Positions 42,481 through 52,764 of a DNA stretch of 64,000 bases are shown piece by piece (position 1 is the stretch's first letter; each line of letters begins with the position of its first letter). The stretch is from contig CM058231.1 in assembly GCA_030180135.1 (NCBI GenBank), positions 46,944,235 through 47,008,234 on the forward strand, given 5' to 3'. The stretch is from Orychophragmus violaceus (Eukaryota > Streptophyta > Magnoliopsida > Brassicales > Brassicaceae). The notes under the pieces were generated by a model. That model was not told the origin of the DNA, did no database searches, and was given only the letters and a program-made list of their open reading frames with translations. The translations under genes were made by a program, and so were the position numbers.

Positions 42481-44694
42481 ATATGAGACTTGATGGCTAT
42501 GTTGATGGAGAACATAACACTGGCTTCAAAGCTCTCTTGATCTGCACGAAAAGGATGGAATGGAAGGTTGATGAACAACTCACTTGCTCGATGGGTTGAT
42601 TGACTCTCTCAATCCTTGGCAGAAGTAGTTTCTTTGAATCACACAAAGAAAACTATCCTGGAAACTCAGAAGAATCAAATGAATCACTCAATTGAATTTT
42701 AATGAACAAAACTCAAAGATGACTCTCTGAAAAATGAAATCTATGTTTTTAATTGATTGAAATGTAAATGATACAATGAGCTAAACTAGGCCTTTATAGG
42801 CTATAAAAAACGGTCATGTGAGTTAAAGAAGGAATAGATCAGAACATAATAGGAAAGGAGCCGTTGGGGCTGAATCGATGGGATCTCTTCCAAAGATGTA
42901 AATTTGTGGAGTCTTTGAGTCTTGACAACTTTGCCATGTACTGATGATTCCTTGGAGTGTCTATCTTCAGTGCATAGAGCTTCTGGTCGTGATTCCAAAG
43001 ATAATATATCCGTTGGATGATCTTCTCCTTGAATTGTGCTTATGTATGAATAAGGAAAGTTAAAAAATGTGAACCTCTAATTGATTATGTGCATTTTGGA
43101 TGAGTTGGGGACGTCTTCTATCTTCTTTGGCTTGTGGTAAATGTCTCATGCCCGCCAAGTCTTGGTTTGATAGGTGATAAACTAAGTGGTATTCATAGTT
43201 TCCTTAAATGGCTCCGGATTGACATTTTGCATAACTTGTGATCCAACATGACTTGGGGCTGTTCTGGCTCGACCAATGTCTTCAAGGATGGCTATTTGAT
43301 GCATGCCATTGATGATGAGTTGGTTGACATGAGTGGAGTCTCCATATCTGAGTGGTTTAGCTCCTGGTTGCTTATCTCCAATGGCATGGACCGGCTGGTT
43401 GGTCTCTCCTCTATGCATCTTGGTTGATGATGGCTTGATGCCCTCATCATAGGGCTGAGAGAGTGCGGGTCACCACCTCTGATGGAAGAATCAGATGATG
43501 TAGAAGACCAGATGATGTAGGATCAAGGGGTATTGATCTAACAGGAAGATGGATTGATGGAGCTTGTCAATGGTTGTAGAATACTCTTGACAGAACTGAT
43601 GGATGATGATTGATTGAGGAGGGACTGAGATGGAGAATCAACAAAGGAACGTATGTTTCTCCTTGCTGCTTCTATTGGATGGGATCAACTTGATCTGGTG
43701 ATCAAGGATGGATTGATAGACGCCACACAACCTGATGGAGAAGGAAGTGACAAGCATGTACTCTCTGAAACTCAAGGAATCACACACAAGAGAATCACAG
43801 AATGAAAGAATCTTTTCTTGCAAAGAAAACTTGAATAATAATTTGGAAGTTTTTGTGTCTGATACAAGAGAAAGACTAAAGCCTTATAAGGCAGAATGAA
43901 ACTTAATGAAAAAGTAGATTTGGTGGAAAATAAAATCAGAGTGAATGAAAAGTAGCTTTTGTGTCTTGATTGTGAATCTGTGTGTCTTCAGTTATGGCAA
44001 GTGTGATATTTCAAACAATAGCTTGGAATTCTTTGCTCTCTTGTCTTCTAGAAACTCATTTAATTGTTTGAGTCTCTGGTCCTCCTTATGCATTTCGAAA
44101 TATGCTGAATATGGTAACTTCTTGCTGACCTTGTTAACCGGCAGAAAAGGCAGTGTTGATGTTTTCTGGTTCAAGTAGTCTGGTTACTTTGGTTTCTTCT
44201 TAGATTGAGCTTCCTATTGTACCTTAGGATCCTCCTGATCCTTGGAAGTAAAGATTTCAAGTTCCCTTGCAAGTGGAGTCTTCAAACAGAGTTGGTCTTC
44301 AAGATAGGTCTTCTCGGATGCATTGAGCAAAGTTATGCTCTCTGGTGCTTCTGGTTCTTCTATGGTGATCTTATGGCAGTGACCTTCCTTTGAGCTGTTG
44401 CATTGATTGTCTTCAAAGTTTGGCATGTAAATGGTCTTGAATTTGTGAGGTTCCTCCTTTGGTTCAGTTGGTGTCTCCTGGATAATCTCCAGTTTAAGTA
44501 GTTTCTATTTAAGCTCTTCATGCTCCAAAAGTGTGATCAAGCTTTCAATTGAGTTGTTAAACTCTTCCCTTAAGCTTCTGGTGCCTGCTCTGGTCCTTCG
44601 TGTTTGCCTCATGGTTGGGATCTTGATCTCCTGCTCAGCTTCCTCGGTTGGGCTAATCTCCATGTCCTCATTATTCCCTCCCCCCTTGGAAAAG
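42481..44694 (-). other. Probable gypsy LTR and 3' remnants
   Basis: No intact gene. Two TATA-bearing stretches on the minus strand (CTATAAAGGCC near 42790 and TTATAAGGC near 43885), each followed by TTTCATT/GTGATTC-like words, look like promoter halves of two gypsy LTRs. A shard of about 30 bp at 43452-43480 matches the integrase motif SEVVTRTLSAL. Minus-strand fragments between 44200 and 44690 continue the gypsy 4 C-terminal tail (EDMEISPTEEAEQE). Borders are not defined. Confidence 0.45.
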
Positions 44695-46768
44695 TTATGA
44701 CCTCAGAACTGGTTCTCCTGCAATGAAACGAGCTAAGTCAGTAACATTGAAAGTGTTTGAGATGTTTAACTCACCTGGCACCTCCAGCTTGTAGGCATTG
44801 TTGTTGACTCTTTCTAGAACTCTGAATGGACCATCTTCTCTTGGTGCTAGCTTGGATATTCTCTGGTTTGGGAATCTCTCCTGCCTCATATGCAACCAAA
44901 CCCATTCTCCTAGTTGAAAAATGATGTCCTTGCGTCCCTTTTCCGCTTGCAGCTTGTACTTCTCTGTTTTCTTCTCTAAATTCTTCTTAACCCTTTGATG
45001 CATCTTCTTGACAAACTCAGCTTTGGTCTCCCCTTCTGTACTTTAATAAACATCATGTGGTAGTGGTAACAAGTCTATAAGGGCCAATGGATTGAATCCA
45101 TACACAACTTCAAAAGGAGACAATTTAGTAGCAGAGATAACCAATTTCTCAGATTTTTACCCACTGTGGCTCTTAATAAAGCTAAGAGAGTGCGGGTCAC
45201 CACCTCTATTTGTCCATCAGTTTGGGGATGGCAGGTTGTAGAGAACAACATTCTGGTACCCAACTTCTTCCATAGAGTTCTCCAAAAATGACTTAGGAAC
45301 TTGGTGTCCCTGTATGAAACTATGGTCCTTGGAACTCCATGTAACTTCACTACTTCCTTGAAGAATAGGTCTGCGGTCTGTGTTGCATCATTGGTCTTGT
45401 TGAAAGGAATGAAACGAGCCATTTTTTAGAACATGTCTACAACTACAAAGATATAGTCTTTGTGGTTGATCCTTTGCAGTCTTAAAACAAAATCCATAGA
45501 TATATCCACCCAAGGCTTGTTATGAATAGGTAAAGGTATGTATAAACCATGTGGATGTAACCTGGATTTGGCTTTGAGACATGTTATGCACTTAGCACAG
45601 AACCTCTCCACATCTCTCTTCATGTGAGGCCAATAGAAGTGCTCCATCAGTACACTCAAAGTCTTGTCTCTGCCAAAGTTTCCCATTAAGCCTCCACCAT
45701 GGGCTTCTCTGGTTATCAGCTCTCTCATTGATCCTTGTGGTATGCACATCCTTTTCTCCTTGAATAAGAACCCATCTTGCTGATAAAAGACTCCATATGC
45801 ACCTTTGGTTGTTTCTTTGTAAGCTTCTTTGAAGTCTGGATCATCTTGGTAGTTATCTTTCATGTGCTCAAAACCCATGATCTTAGCCTCCATAGTTGTG
45901 ATAAGAGCATATCTCCTTGACAAAGCGTCTGCCACTATGTTTTCTTTTCCCTTCTTATACTTGATCACATAGGGAAAATTCTCCACAAACTCTAACCATC
46001 TAGCATGTCTTGTTTTGAGTGTTGTCTGCCCTCTTAGATGCTTGAGTGTTTCATGGTCGGTATGAATGACAAACTCCTTGGACAGAAGGTAGTGTTGCCA
46101 AGTCTCTAAGGATCTCACCAATGCATAGAGTTCCTTGTCATATGTAGGATAGTTCAGAGCAGCTCCACTAAGCTTCTCACTTAAATATGCTACTGGCTTT
46201 CCTCCTTGAGTTAGAACAACTCCAATACATGTTCATGTGCATCACATTCTATTTCAAATGTTTTATCAAAGTTTGGTAATACCAGTACATGAGCGTGGGT
46301 GAGGCTGTCTTTCAGCCTGTGGAATGCCTCTTCTTGAGCTGGTTCCCATTGAAAGGCAACATTCTTCTTGATCACAGAAGTTAGGGGTGCTGCAATGGTG
46401 CTGAAATCTTGACAAACCTCCTATAGAAACTGGCCAGTATATGAAAGCTTCTTACATGTCCAATGTTGTTGGGTGTTGGCCATTATTGGATTGCTTTAAT
46501 CTTTTCCTCATCTACTTTGAGTCCATGTGAACTTACAACAAGACCAATTGATCAGTGCAAAACATGTATTTCTTCAGGTTTGCATATAAGTCTCATTGCG
46601 CAGTGTGTTCATAACCAACTCTAGATGCTTCAGATGATCAACCAAGCAAGTACTATAAATGAGAATATCATCAAAGTAGACAACTACAAACTTACAGATG
46701 TAGGCGCGGAGGACATGGTTCATCAGCCTCATGAAGGTGCTTGGTGCATTGGTTAAGCCAAATGGCAT
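44695..46768 (-). pseudogene. Gypsy 4 pol fragment (RT to integrase)
   Basis: RT is cut on the right and begins at MPFGLTNAPSTFMRLMN (46768), with the catalytic VYFDDILIYS. RNase H sequence is broken between about 46120 and 46570 and resumes with IHTDHETLKHL and IVADALSRRY. The integrase zinc finger ends in CAKCITCLKAKS and the core follows with SMDFVLRL. A stop at about 45423 separates the next core segment, which has VSYRDTKFLSHFW and HPQTDGQIEVV; the usual SDRD reads SYRD. The C-terminal SH3-like tail is in 44695-45003. Non-functional. Confidence 0.85.
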
Positions 46769-46779
46769 GACCAGTCACT

Positions 46780-47478
46780 CATGAATTGAAGAAAGGTTTG
46801 AGGTTTCAATCTCCAATATTCAGGCTTAGTCACCGTAGGACGACATCGAGCTCGTTCTCAACTAGCTAAAGCAGACTTTTTTGACGAACTGAGAAATGGA
46901 AGCATGCGAGAGAAACTCGTTTTTTCACAACAAGGAGAGCTTTTTCTAGCAGACTAGTTGAACCGTGAAATGAGAGTTTGTTTACAGGTTGCAACAAAGC
47001 TCGAGAGGTAGTGTTTGAATTGATGATCTAAAACGTGAAGTGAGATCTTATTTACTAGCTGAAGCAAAGCTAAGCAGCTTATTCATGGGCTGGTGAGCTG
47101 TATTGCAAGCTAGGATCTTGTTTGTTTTTTAAATGGAAACGAAGCTTGAGAGCTTACTGGCACAAGTTAAATATGAGCTGATGGACTGTATAGCTAGCGT
47201 GCTAGTGACTATTTGAGTCAAAGAGTGATCAATGAGTTGACTTGCTTAGTATGATGAATTGACTAGCACCAGAGCGATATATTGGCTTAACAAGATCTGC
47301 GCACATCTTCGAGCTGACAGAACAACATGCTCAAGCTGAAGAGCTCAAGCTAATAAAATGGCAAACTCATGAGGTTAACGAGCTTTAGCGTGAGCCTTTT
47401 TGTGTCCACAAGAGCTTTATCGTGAGTTACGAGTTCGTTTTTGCATTGAAACTAAAGCCTAAGGGCTTAGTTAAGAGA
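46780..47478. repeat. Degenerate repeat region with unit of about 70 bp
   Basis: No gene or known element is recognised. Words such as GAGCTTGTTTAC and GAAGCAAAGCT recur. Three aligned units have equivalent points at 46974, 47044 and 47114, exactly 70 bp apart. The region continues beyond copia F at 52765. Confidence 0.5.
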
Positions 47479-47483
47479 TGGTG

Positions 47484-47841
47484 TGTTAGATTTAAGAAAG
47501 ATGTAAGCTTGAGAGATTTGAGAGATGAGGGAATTTGAACAAGAGAAAACTGGGGAGAATTATTTCCCAACGTCACTTTTTTCATTGGTGGCTGCAAGGC
47601 CTTTTAAAGGATACAAAAGAACCAAGTTTAGACCTAATTTGATACAAGACAAAATAGACAGCCTGTCAAGACTCCATGTCGCCGACACTGTCAACAACAC
47701 ATGTAGTTCAGAATTCTTTTCTGTATATCCATGTCGCCGACACTGTCAACAACACATGTAGTTCAGAATTCTTTTCTGTATATCCATGTCGCCGACACTG
47801 TCAACAACACACAAACTCAGGATTCTCTTCCATGATCAATA
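47484..47841 (-). repeat. Copia F left (3') LTR, 358 bp
   Basis: With the target duplication fixed, the LTR ends ATCAATA, so on the minus strand it runs TATTGA...TAACA, not TG...CA. It contains a 55-bp tandem repeat (starts 47674, 47729, 47784; about 2.6 copies) beginning CCATGTCGCCGACACTG. Confidence 0.9.
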
Positions 47842-47993
47842 CTCCCCCTCAAGTTCAGACTTTGGAATCACCCTAAAGACTGAACTTGGAATGATCATGG
47901 CAACACCTCATTAAAAACCTTGATATGGAAAACCACTTGGGACAAAACCATACCAAGGGAAAAAGAGTATGCTGCACATGAATCAGGGAAGTT

Positions 47994-50900
47994 CTAATCA
48001 TGAGTAGGGAGGTCTACAAGTCCTAGTTTTCTAAAGATATGATCACAAACTTTGAGACTTGCAGCCTTGGTGAAGATGTCTGCTAGCTGATCTTCGCTCT
48101 TTGTGTAGCAAGGTAGAACCGTCCCATCTTCAATCTTCTCCCTTACCTTGTGACAATCTATCTCAATGTGTTTAGTCCTTTCATGAAACATAGAGTTGGT
48201 AGCAATGTGTATTGCAGCTTGATTGTCACAATGAAAGGTAATGGGACTTGATTGCTCAATGCCAAAGTCCTTGAGTAGAGCCTTCAACCAAGTTAACTCT
48301 GTTGTCAGCTTCCTCATAGCCCTATACTCAGCTTCAGCACTTGAACACGAGACCACTTTCTGCTTCTTCGTCTTCCAAGTCACTAAGTTACCTCCAATGA
48401 AGGTGCAATAACCGGTTGTGGATCTCCTGTCACTCTTATCACCAGCCCAATCTGCATCACAGTAGCCGACAATCTCAGTGCTATCATTCTTACCCATCCA
48501 AATTCCTTGTCCTGTTGAGTCTTTGAGATATCTAAGGATCCTCTCAATCAAACTCCAATGATAAACTGTGGGTGATTGCATATGCTGGCTGACTTGATTC
48601 ACAGCAAAACATAGGTCTGGTCTAGTGAGAGTTAAATAGATAAGCTTCCCAACCAGTCTTCTATACAAGGAGACATCCTTGAACTTCTCCTCATCTGATT
48701 TCTCCCCCTTTCTATTGACTTGGTAGTCATCTTCAAGAGGAGTCTTTGCTATCTTGCAATCATTCATTCTTGTTTCTGTCAGCAAGTCTTTAACATACTT
48801 CCTTTGGGACAAAAACAACCCATCATTGAATCTGCATACTTCAATACCCAAGAAATACTTCAACTCTCCAAGGTCTTTGATGTCAAACGAACTTTTGAGA
48901 AAAGCCTTTGTGGACTGAATTCCCTCATTATCACTATTAGTAATGATTAAATCATCCACATAGATAAGAACCACCACCACTCCTAAAGAGCTTTTAAGAG
49001 TAAACAATGTGTGATCAGATTGAGACTTCTTGAATCCATAGTCCATGAGTGTATGGCTTAGCTTATGGTACCATGCCCTTGGTGATTGCTTCAAACCATA
49101 GATTGCTCTCCTTAGTCTCAATGCTTCACCAGGTTTACACAAATGCTCTAGTCCCGGTGGTGGAGTCATGTACACTTCCTCTTCAAGCTCTCCTTGTAAA
49201 AAGGCATTCTTAACATCCATTTGCCATAGGTTCCATGAAAGGTTTGTGGCCAAGGACAGTGTAACTCTTTCTGTATGGAGTTTAGCTACTGGTGCAAAGG
49301 TATCAGTGTAGTCTTCTCCATATGTTTGCGTGAACCCTCTTGCAACCAACCTTGCCTTGTACCTTTCAATGTCTCCATTGCTCTTATACTTGATTGTGAA
49401 GACCCGTTTTGAGCTGACAGTCTTCTTTCCCTTTGGCAGCTTCTCCACATTCCAAGTGTGATTCTTTTCCATAGCTCCCTTCTCATCAATCACAGCATCC
49501 ATCCACTCCTTGGTGTCTTTAGCCTCTTCATAGGTTTTAGGAACATGATTCATCTCTATCTTCCCAAGAAAAGCGCAATGACTTGATGGCAACAAGTCAA
49601 TAGAACACACGGACTGGTTGGGATGAGCAATAGCCTGATTGTTGAAGTAGAACTTCTTGTTGATGTAGCTTGATAGATCCGTCTTTTCTCTAGTACTTCT
49701 TCTGAGTTGTTGGACCGGTTGAGCAGCTTCCTCTACACCCATCTCTTCTTCTTCATGATGAATAATCTCCTCATCATTCATATTCAAGTTGTCTTGATCT
49801 TGATTATGAGGTAGAACTTCCTCTTGAGTTTGAGTGGGTTCTTGATTAGCTGTCAACTGTTCTTCTTCTTGCAACTCTTCTTGATGACTTCTCGTTTCTG
49901 TTTCCCCTTGTCTTGGTACTTTAGTAGGATCATTTCCCAAATGATTCAAGAGAAACCTCAGACTTGTAGCAAGGTCAGACGGTGATCTTGAAAGATCCTT
50001 CAATCCTTCCCAATCCCTTTTCTCATAGTACCCTTGCCTCTCAATGAACTTGACATCTCTTGACACATATGTGCGGTTGTTGCTTGGATCAAAGCACTTA
50101 TAACCCTTCTGAGTTGTAGAGTATCCCAGGAACATACACTTTGTGCTCTTAGCCTCTAGCTTATTTCTTTGATCACCTGAAATATGTACAAAACACACAC
50201 ACCCAAACACACGTAAGTGTTCAATAAAGGGTTGAGTTTTGTTCAGAACCTCAAATGGTGAGATGTCTTGGAGAACTTTCGTTGGAATCCTATTGATGAG
50301 ATAACAAGCTGCTAAGACTGCATCTCCCCAAAATCTTTTAGGCACATTGGTATAGAACATCATGGACCTAGCCACTTCCATGAGATGTCTGTTCTTTCTC
50401 TCAGCCACTCCATTTTGTTGAGGTGTATGTGGACAGCTTGTTTGATGTAGGATTCCATGTTTGTTCAGATTAGCCTTGAATCTTTGACTTGTGTACTCTC
50501 CCCCATTGTCTGATCTAAACACTTTGATCCTTGCATTAAACTGATTAGTAATGTAGTTTTGAAAATGAATGAAAGCTTCATAAACTCTATCTTTCGATGG
50601 GAGCAAGGTGACCCAAGTATATTTTGACTTTTCATCTATAAATGTCACAAAATACTTGTTCCCATCTCTAGACTGGCAAGGTGAAGTCCAAACATCAGAA
50701 TGCACTAGATCAAAGCAGCTTTCATAGACAGTGGTAGATTTAGGGAAGACTGTTCTGCAGTGTTTGCCAAGAATACAAGCTTCACAAGTCGAATGATCAA
50801 AAGTAGCGTTAGGCAACATCAAGTTCAGAGCTCTAGCATGAGGATGTCCAAGTCTAGCATGCCACAAACTGTTTTGATTAACTGGAAAACAGGAATTGAA

Positions 50901-52256
50901 AGCTAAGGAACCCAAATTGCTTGGAGAGGTGTTTTCAATGAGATAAAGTTCATCTTGTGTTCCACCTCTGCCAAGTACCCTTCCATTCTTAATATCCTGA
51001 AAGCACACCTCATTAGGTCCAAAGATAACATTGCAGTCCAAGTCTTTAGTAATCCTTTTAACTGATAGCAGATTGGATTTAAACTTAGGCACAAAGAAGG
51101 CATCACTATCCTTGTTAAACAGTCTTAACTTTCCTGTCCCTTCAATGGGAATACCTTGACCATCAGCAATAGTTACTCTTCCTAGGGCAGGTTTGATGTC
51201 TTTTAACAACTTAGCATTACTAATCATGTGGTGAGATGCTCCTGAATCTACTACCAAGTTCTGATCAGTTTTAGCAAGTAGTTTATGAGACAATAAGGTG
51301 ATACCAGAGAGTTTGGAGGCATAAGCCTTGATGAGGTCCTCCAAATCACTCCTTCTCACATAATCAGTGTTGGTGAAGAGTGCAAGCTTTCCTCCTTGAG
51401 AGGATGAAGTCGTCTGCTCATTCACATTCTCTTGAGAGATGTTGGCACTTGAGTCTTTGAACTTGGATGGCTTGAGATAAGGGTGAAGGGTCCAACACTT
51501 GTCCTTCGCATGTCCTTTCTTCTTGCAATGGTCACAGAAGACACCCTTCCTTTCCTCTTGCTTGAACACGCTCTTGTTGGCAGTGACAAGGTCCCCTTTT
51601 CCTCTAAACAATCCAATGTTTCCCTGCTCCTTTTGGATTCTTGAACACACCTCTTCAAAGTCAGGGAGTGTAGTCTCCCTTAAGATAGACTTGATAACAT
51701 CATTGTAGACCGGATTCAGATTGAGGAGGAGACCAAAGATCTTGTCTTGCTCCTTCCTTTCATTGAGAACCTTTGGGTCCATGGTGCTTGGCCTTAACAT
51801 GTCAAGCTCAGACCAAGCAGATGAGAACTTTCCAAGATACTTGGTGAACTCACAATCCTCTTGGTGAAGGTCACTGATTTTCATCTTCACTTCATACACA
51901 CGGCTGAGGTTAGAGGCATCACCATACACCTTCTTCAGAGTGTCCCAAAGTGATTTAGCAGTTTCACAATATGAGTAAGCTTCAAGGATGGAAGGATCTA
52001 GTGAGTTTTGAAGAAAACCCAGAACTGATTGGTCTTCTTGAAACCACCTTGCCTCCTCCTTCTTTGTTGCCTCATCTTTCTTCTCCTTTGGATCTTCATC
52101 AGGCGGTGTCTTGTCCTCAAGAATATGCTCCCAAAGTCCTCTGCCACAGATTGCGGTCTTGGTTGTTCTCTGCCATGTCCTGTAGTTTAAACCCTTGAGA
52201 ACCACCGGAATGACAGTAGGCTTGAGGCTTGAGTTTACTTGGACAGTGTCTTCCAT
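47994..52256 (-). CDS. Copia F Gag-Pol polyprotein (1420 aa, intact)
   Basis: A single polyprotein supplies everything needed for copia retrotransposition. Domains in order (approximate residues): gag 1-230; CCHC knuckle CDHCKKKGHAKDKC near 245; protease VVDSGASHHM near 325; integrase HHCC (WHARLGHPHAR...CEAC) 455-495; integrase core 510-680 with HSDVWTSP, RSDNGGEY and QQNGVAERK; an acidic Gln/Glu-rich linker 790-880; RT 920-1170 with ARLVARGFTQTYGEDYTDTF and IYVDDLIIT; RNase H 1260-1390 with CDADWAGD, SSAEAEYRA and HCDNQAAIH. All catalytic motifs look intact. The ATG at 52256 follows a leader of about 145 nt. No frameshift between gag and pol is needed. Confidence 0.96.
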   Translation of the reverse strand: MEDTVQVNSSLKPTVIPVVLKGLNYRTWQRTTKTAICGRGLWEHILEDKTPPDEDPKEKKDEATKKEEARWFQEDQSVLGFLQNSLDPSILEAYSYCETAKSLWDTLKKVYGDASNLSRVYEVKMKISDLHQEDCEFTKYLGKFSSAWSELDMLRPSTMDPKVLNERKEQDKIFGLLLNLNPVYNDVIKSILRETTLPDFEEVCSRIQKEQGNIGLFRGKGDLVTANKSVFKQEERKGVFCDHCKKKGHAKDKCWTLHPYLKPSKFKDSSANISQENVNEQTTSSSQGGKLALFTNTDYVRRSDLEDLIKAYASKLSGITLLSHKLLAKTDQNLVVDSGASHHMISNAKLLKDIKPALGRVTIADGQGIPIEGTGKLRLFNKDSDAFFVPKFKSNLLSVKRITKDLDCNVIFGPNEVCFQDIKNGRVLGRGGTQDELYLIENTSPSNLGSLAFNSCFPVNQNSLWHARLGHPHARALNLMLPNATFDHSTCEACILGKHCRTVFPKSTTVYESCFDLVHSDVWTSPCQSRDGNKYFVTFIDEKSKYTWVTLLPSKDRVYEAFIHFQNYITNQFNARIKVFRSDNGGEYTSQRFKANLNKHGILHQTSCPHTPQQNGVAERKNRHLMEVARSMMFYTNVPKRFWGDAVLAACYLINRIPTKVLQDISPFEVLNKTQPFIEHLRVFGCVCFVHISGDQRNKLEAKSTKCMFLGYSTTQKGYKCFDPSNNRTYVSRDVKFIERQGYYEKRDWEGLKDLSRSPSDLATSLRFLLNHLGNDPTKVPRQGETETRSHQEELQEEEQLTANQEPTQTQEEVLPHNQDQDNLNMNDEEIIHHEEEEMGVEEAAQPVQQLRRSTREKTDLSSYINKKFYFNNQAIAHPNQSVCSIDLLPSSHCAFLGKIEMNHVPKTYEEAKDTKEWMDAVIDEKGAMEKNHTWNVEKLPKGKKTVSSKRVFTIKYKSNGDIERYKARLVARGFTQTYGEDYTDTFAPVAKLHTERVTLSLATNLSWNLWQMDVKNAFLQGELEEEVYMTPPPGLEHLCKPGEALRLRRAIYGLKQSPRAWYHKLSHTLMDYGFKKSQSDHTLFTLKSSLGVVVVLIYVDDLIITNSDNEGIQSTKAFLKSSFDIKDLGELKYFLGIEVCRFNDGLFLSQRKYVKDLLTETRMNDCKIAKTPLEDDYQVNRKGEKSDEEKFKDVSLYRRLVGKLIYLTLTRPDLCFAVNQVSQHMQSPTVYHWSLIERILRYLKDSTGQGIWMGKNDSTEIVGYCDADWAGDKSDRRSTTGYCTFIGGNLVTWKTKKQKVVSCSSAEAEYRAMRKLTTELTWLKALLKDFGIEQSSPITFHCDNQAAIHIATNSMFHERTKHIEIDCHKVREKIEDGTVLPCYTKSEDQLADIFTKAASLKVCDHIFRKLGLVDLPTHD

Positions 52257-52401
52257 TGATGAAGCTTGAAGGTTTCAGAAAAGAGAAACAGTTTGAAGAG
52301 CAGAGATGAAGAGAAAAACACAGATTTAGAACTAAGAATGAGTAGAATCAGTAAGAGAATAGAGAGAATCAAAGAACAATAACTCTATTGCTCTGATACC
52401 A

Positions 52402-52759
52402 TGTTAGATTTAAGAAAGATGTAAGCTTGAGAGATTTGAGAGATGAGGGAATTTGAACAAGAGAAAACTGGGGAGAATTATTTCCCAACGTCACTTTTTT
52501 CATTGGTGGCTGCAAGGCCTTTTAAAGGATACAAAAGAACCAAGTTTAGACCTAATTTGATACAAGACAAAATAGACAGCCTGTCAAGACTCCATGTCGC
52601 CGACACTGTCAACAACACATGTAGTTCAGAATTCTTTTCTGTATATCCATGTCGCCGACACTGTCAACAACACATGTAGTTCAGAATTCTTTTCTGTATA
52701 TCCATGTCGCCGACACTGTCAACAACACACAAACTCAGGATTCTCTTCCATGATCAATA
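52402..52759 (-). repeat. Copia F right (5') LTR, 358 bp
   Basis: Matches the left LTR at every base compared by eye, including the 55-bp tandem repeat. The primer site abuts it on the left. Confidence 0.92.
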
Positions 52760-52764
52760 TGGTG

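Larger units (their letters stand above)
47484..52759 (-). mobile_element. Copia F, complete and apparently intact (5276 bp)
   Basis: LTRs of 358 bp (47484-47841 and 52402-52759) look identical base for base. Target duplication TGGTG lies at 47479-47483 and 52760-52764. The primer site TGGTATCAGAG (52391-52401, minus) directly abuts the 5' LTR, and the polypurine tract (reverse complement of CTCCCCCTCAAG, 47842-47853) abuts the 3' LTR. A single unbroken ORF encodes gag to RNase H. These are the features of a very recent, possibly still mobile insertion. Confidence 0.95.

Noticed and set aside
48720..51708. Small plus-strand and alternative-frame ORFs across copia F
   Set aside because: They are shadows of the intact 1420-aa minus-strand polyprotein.
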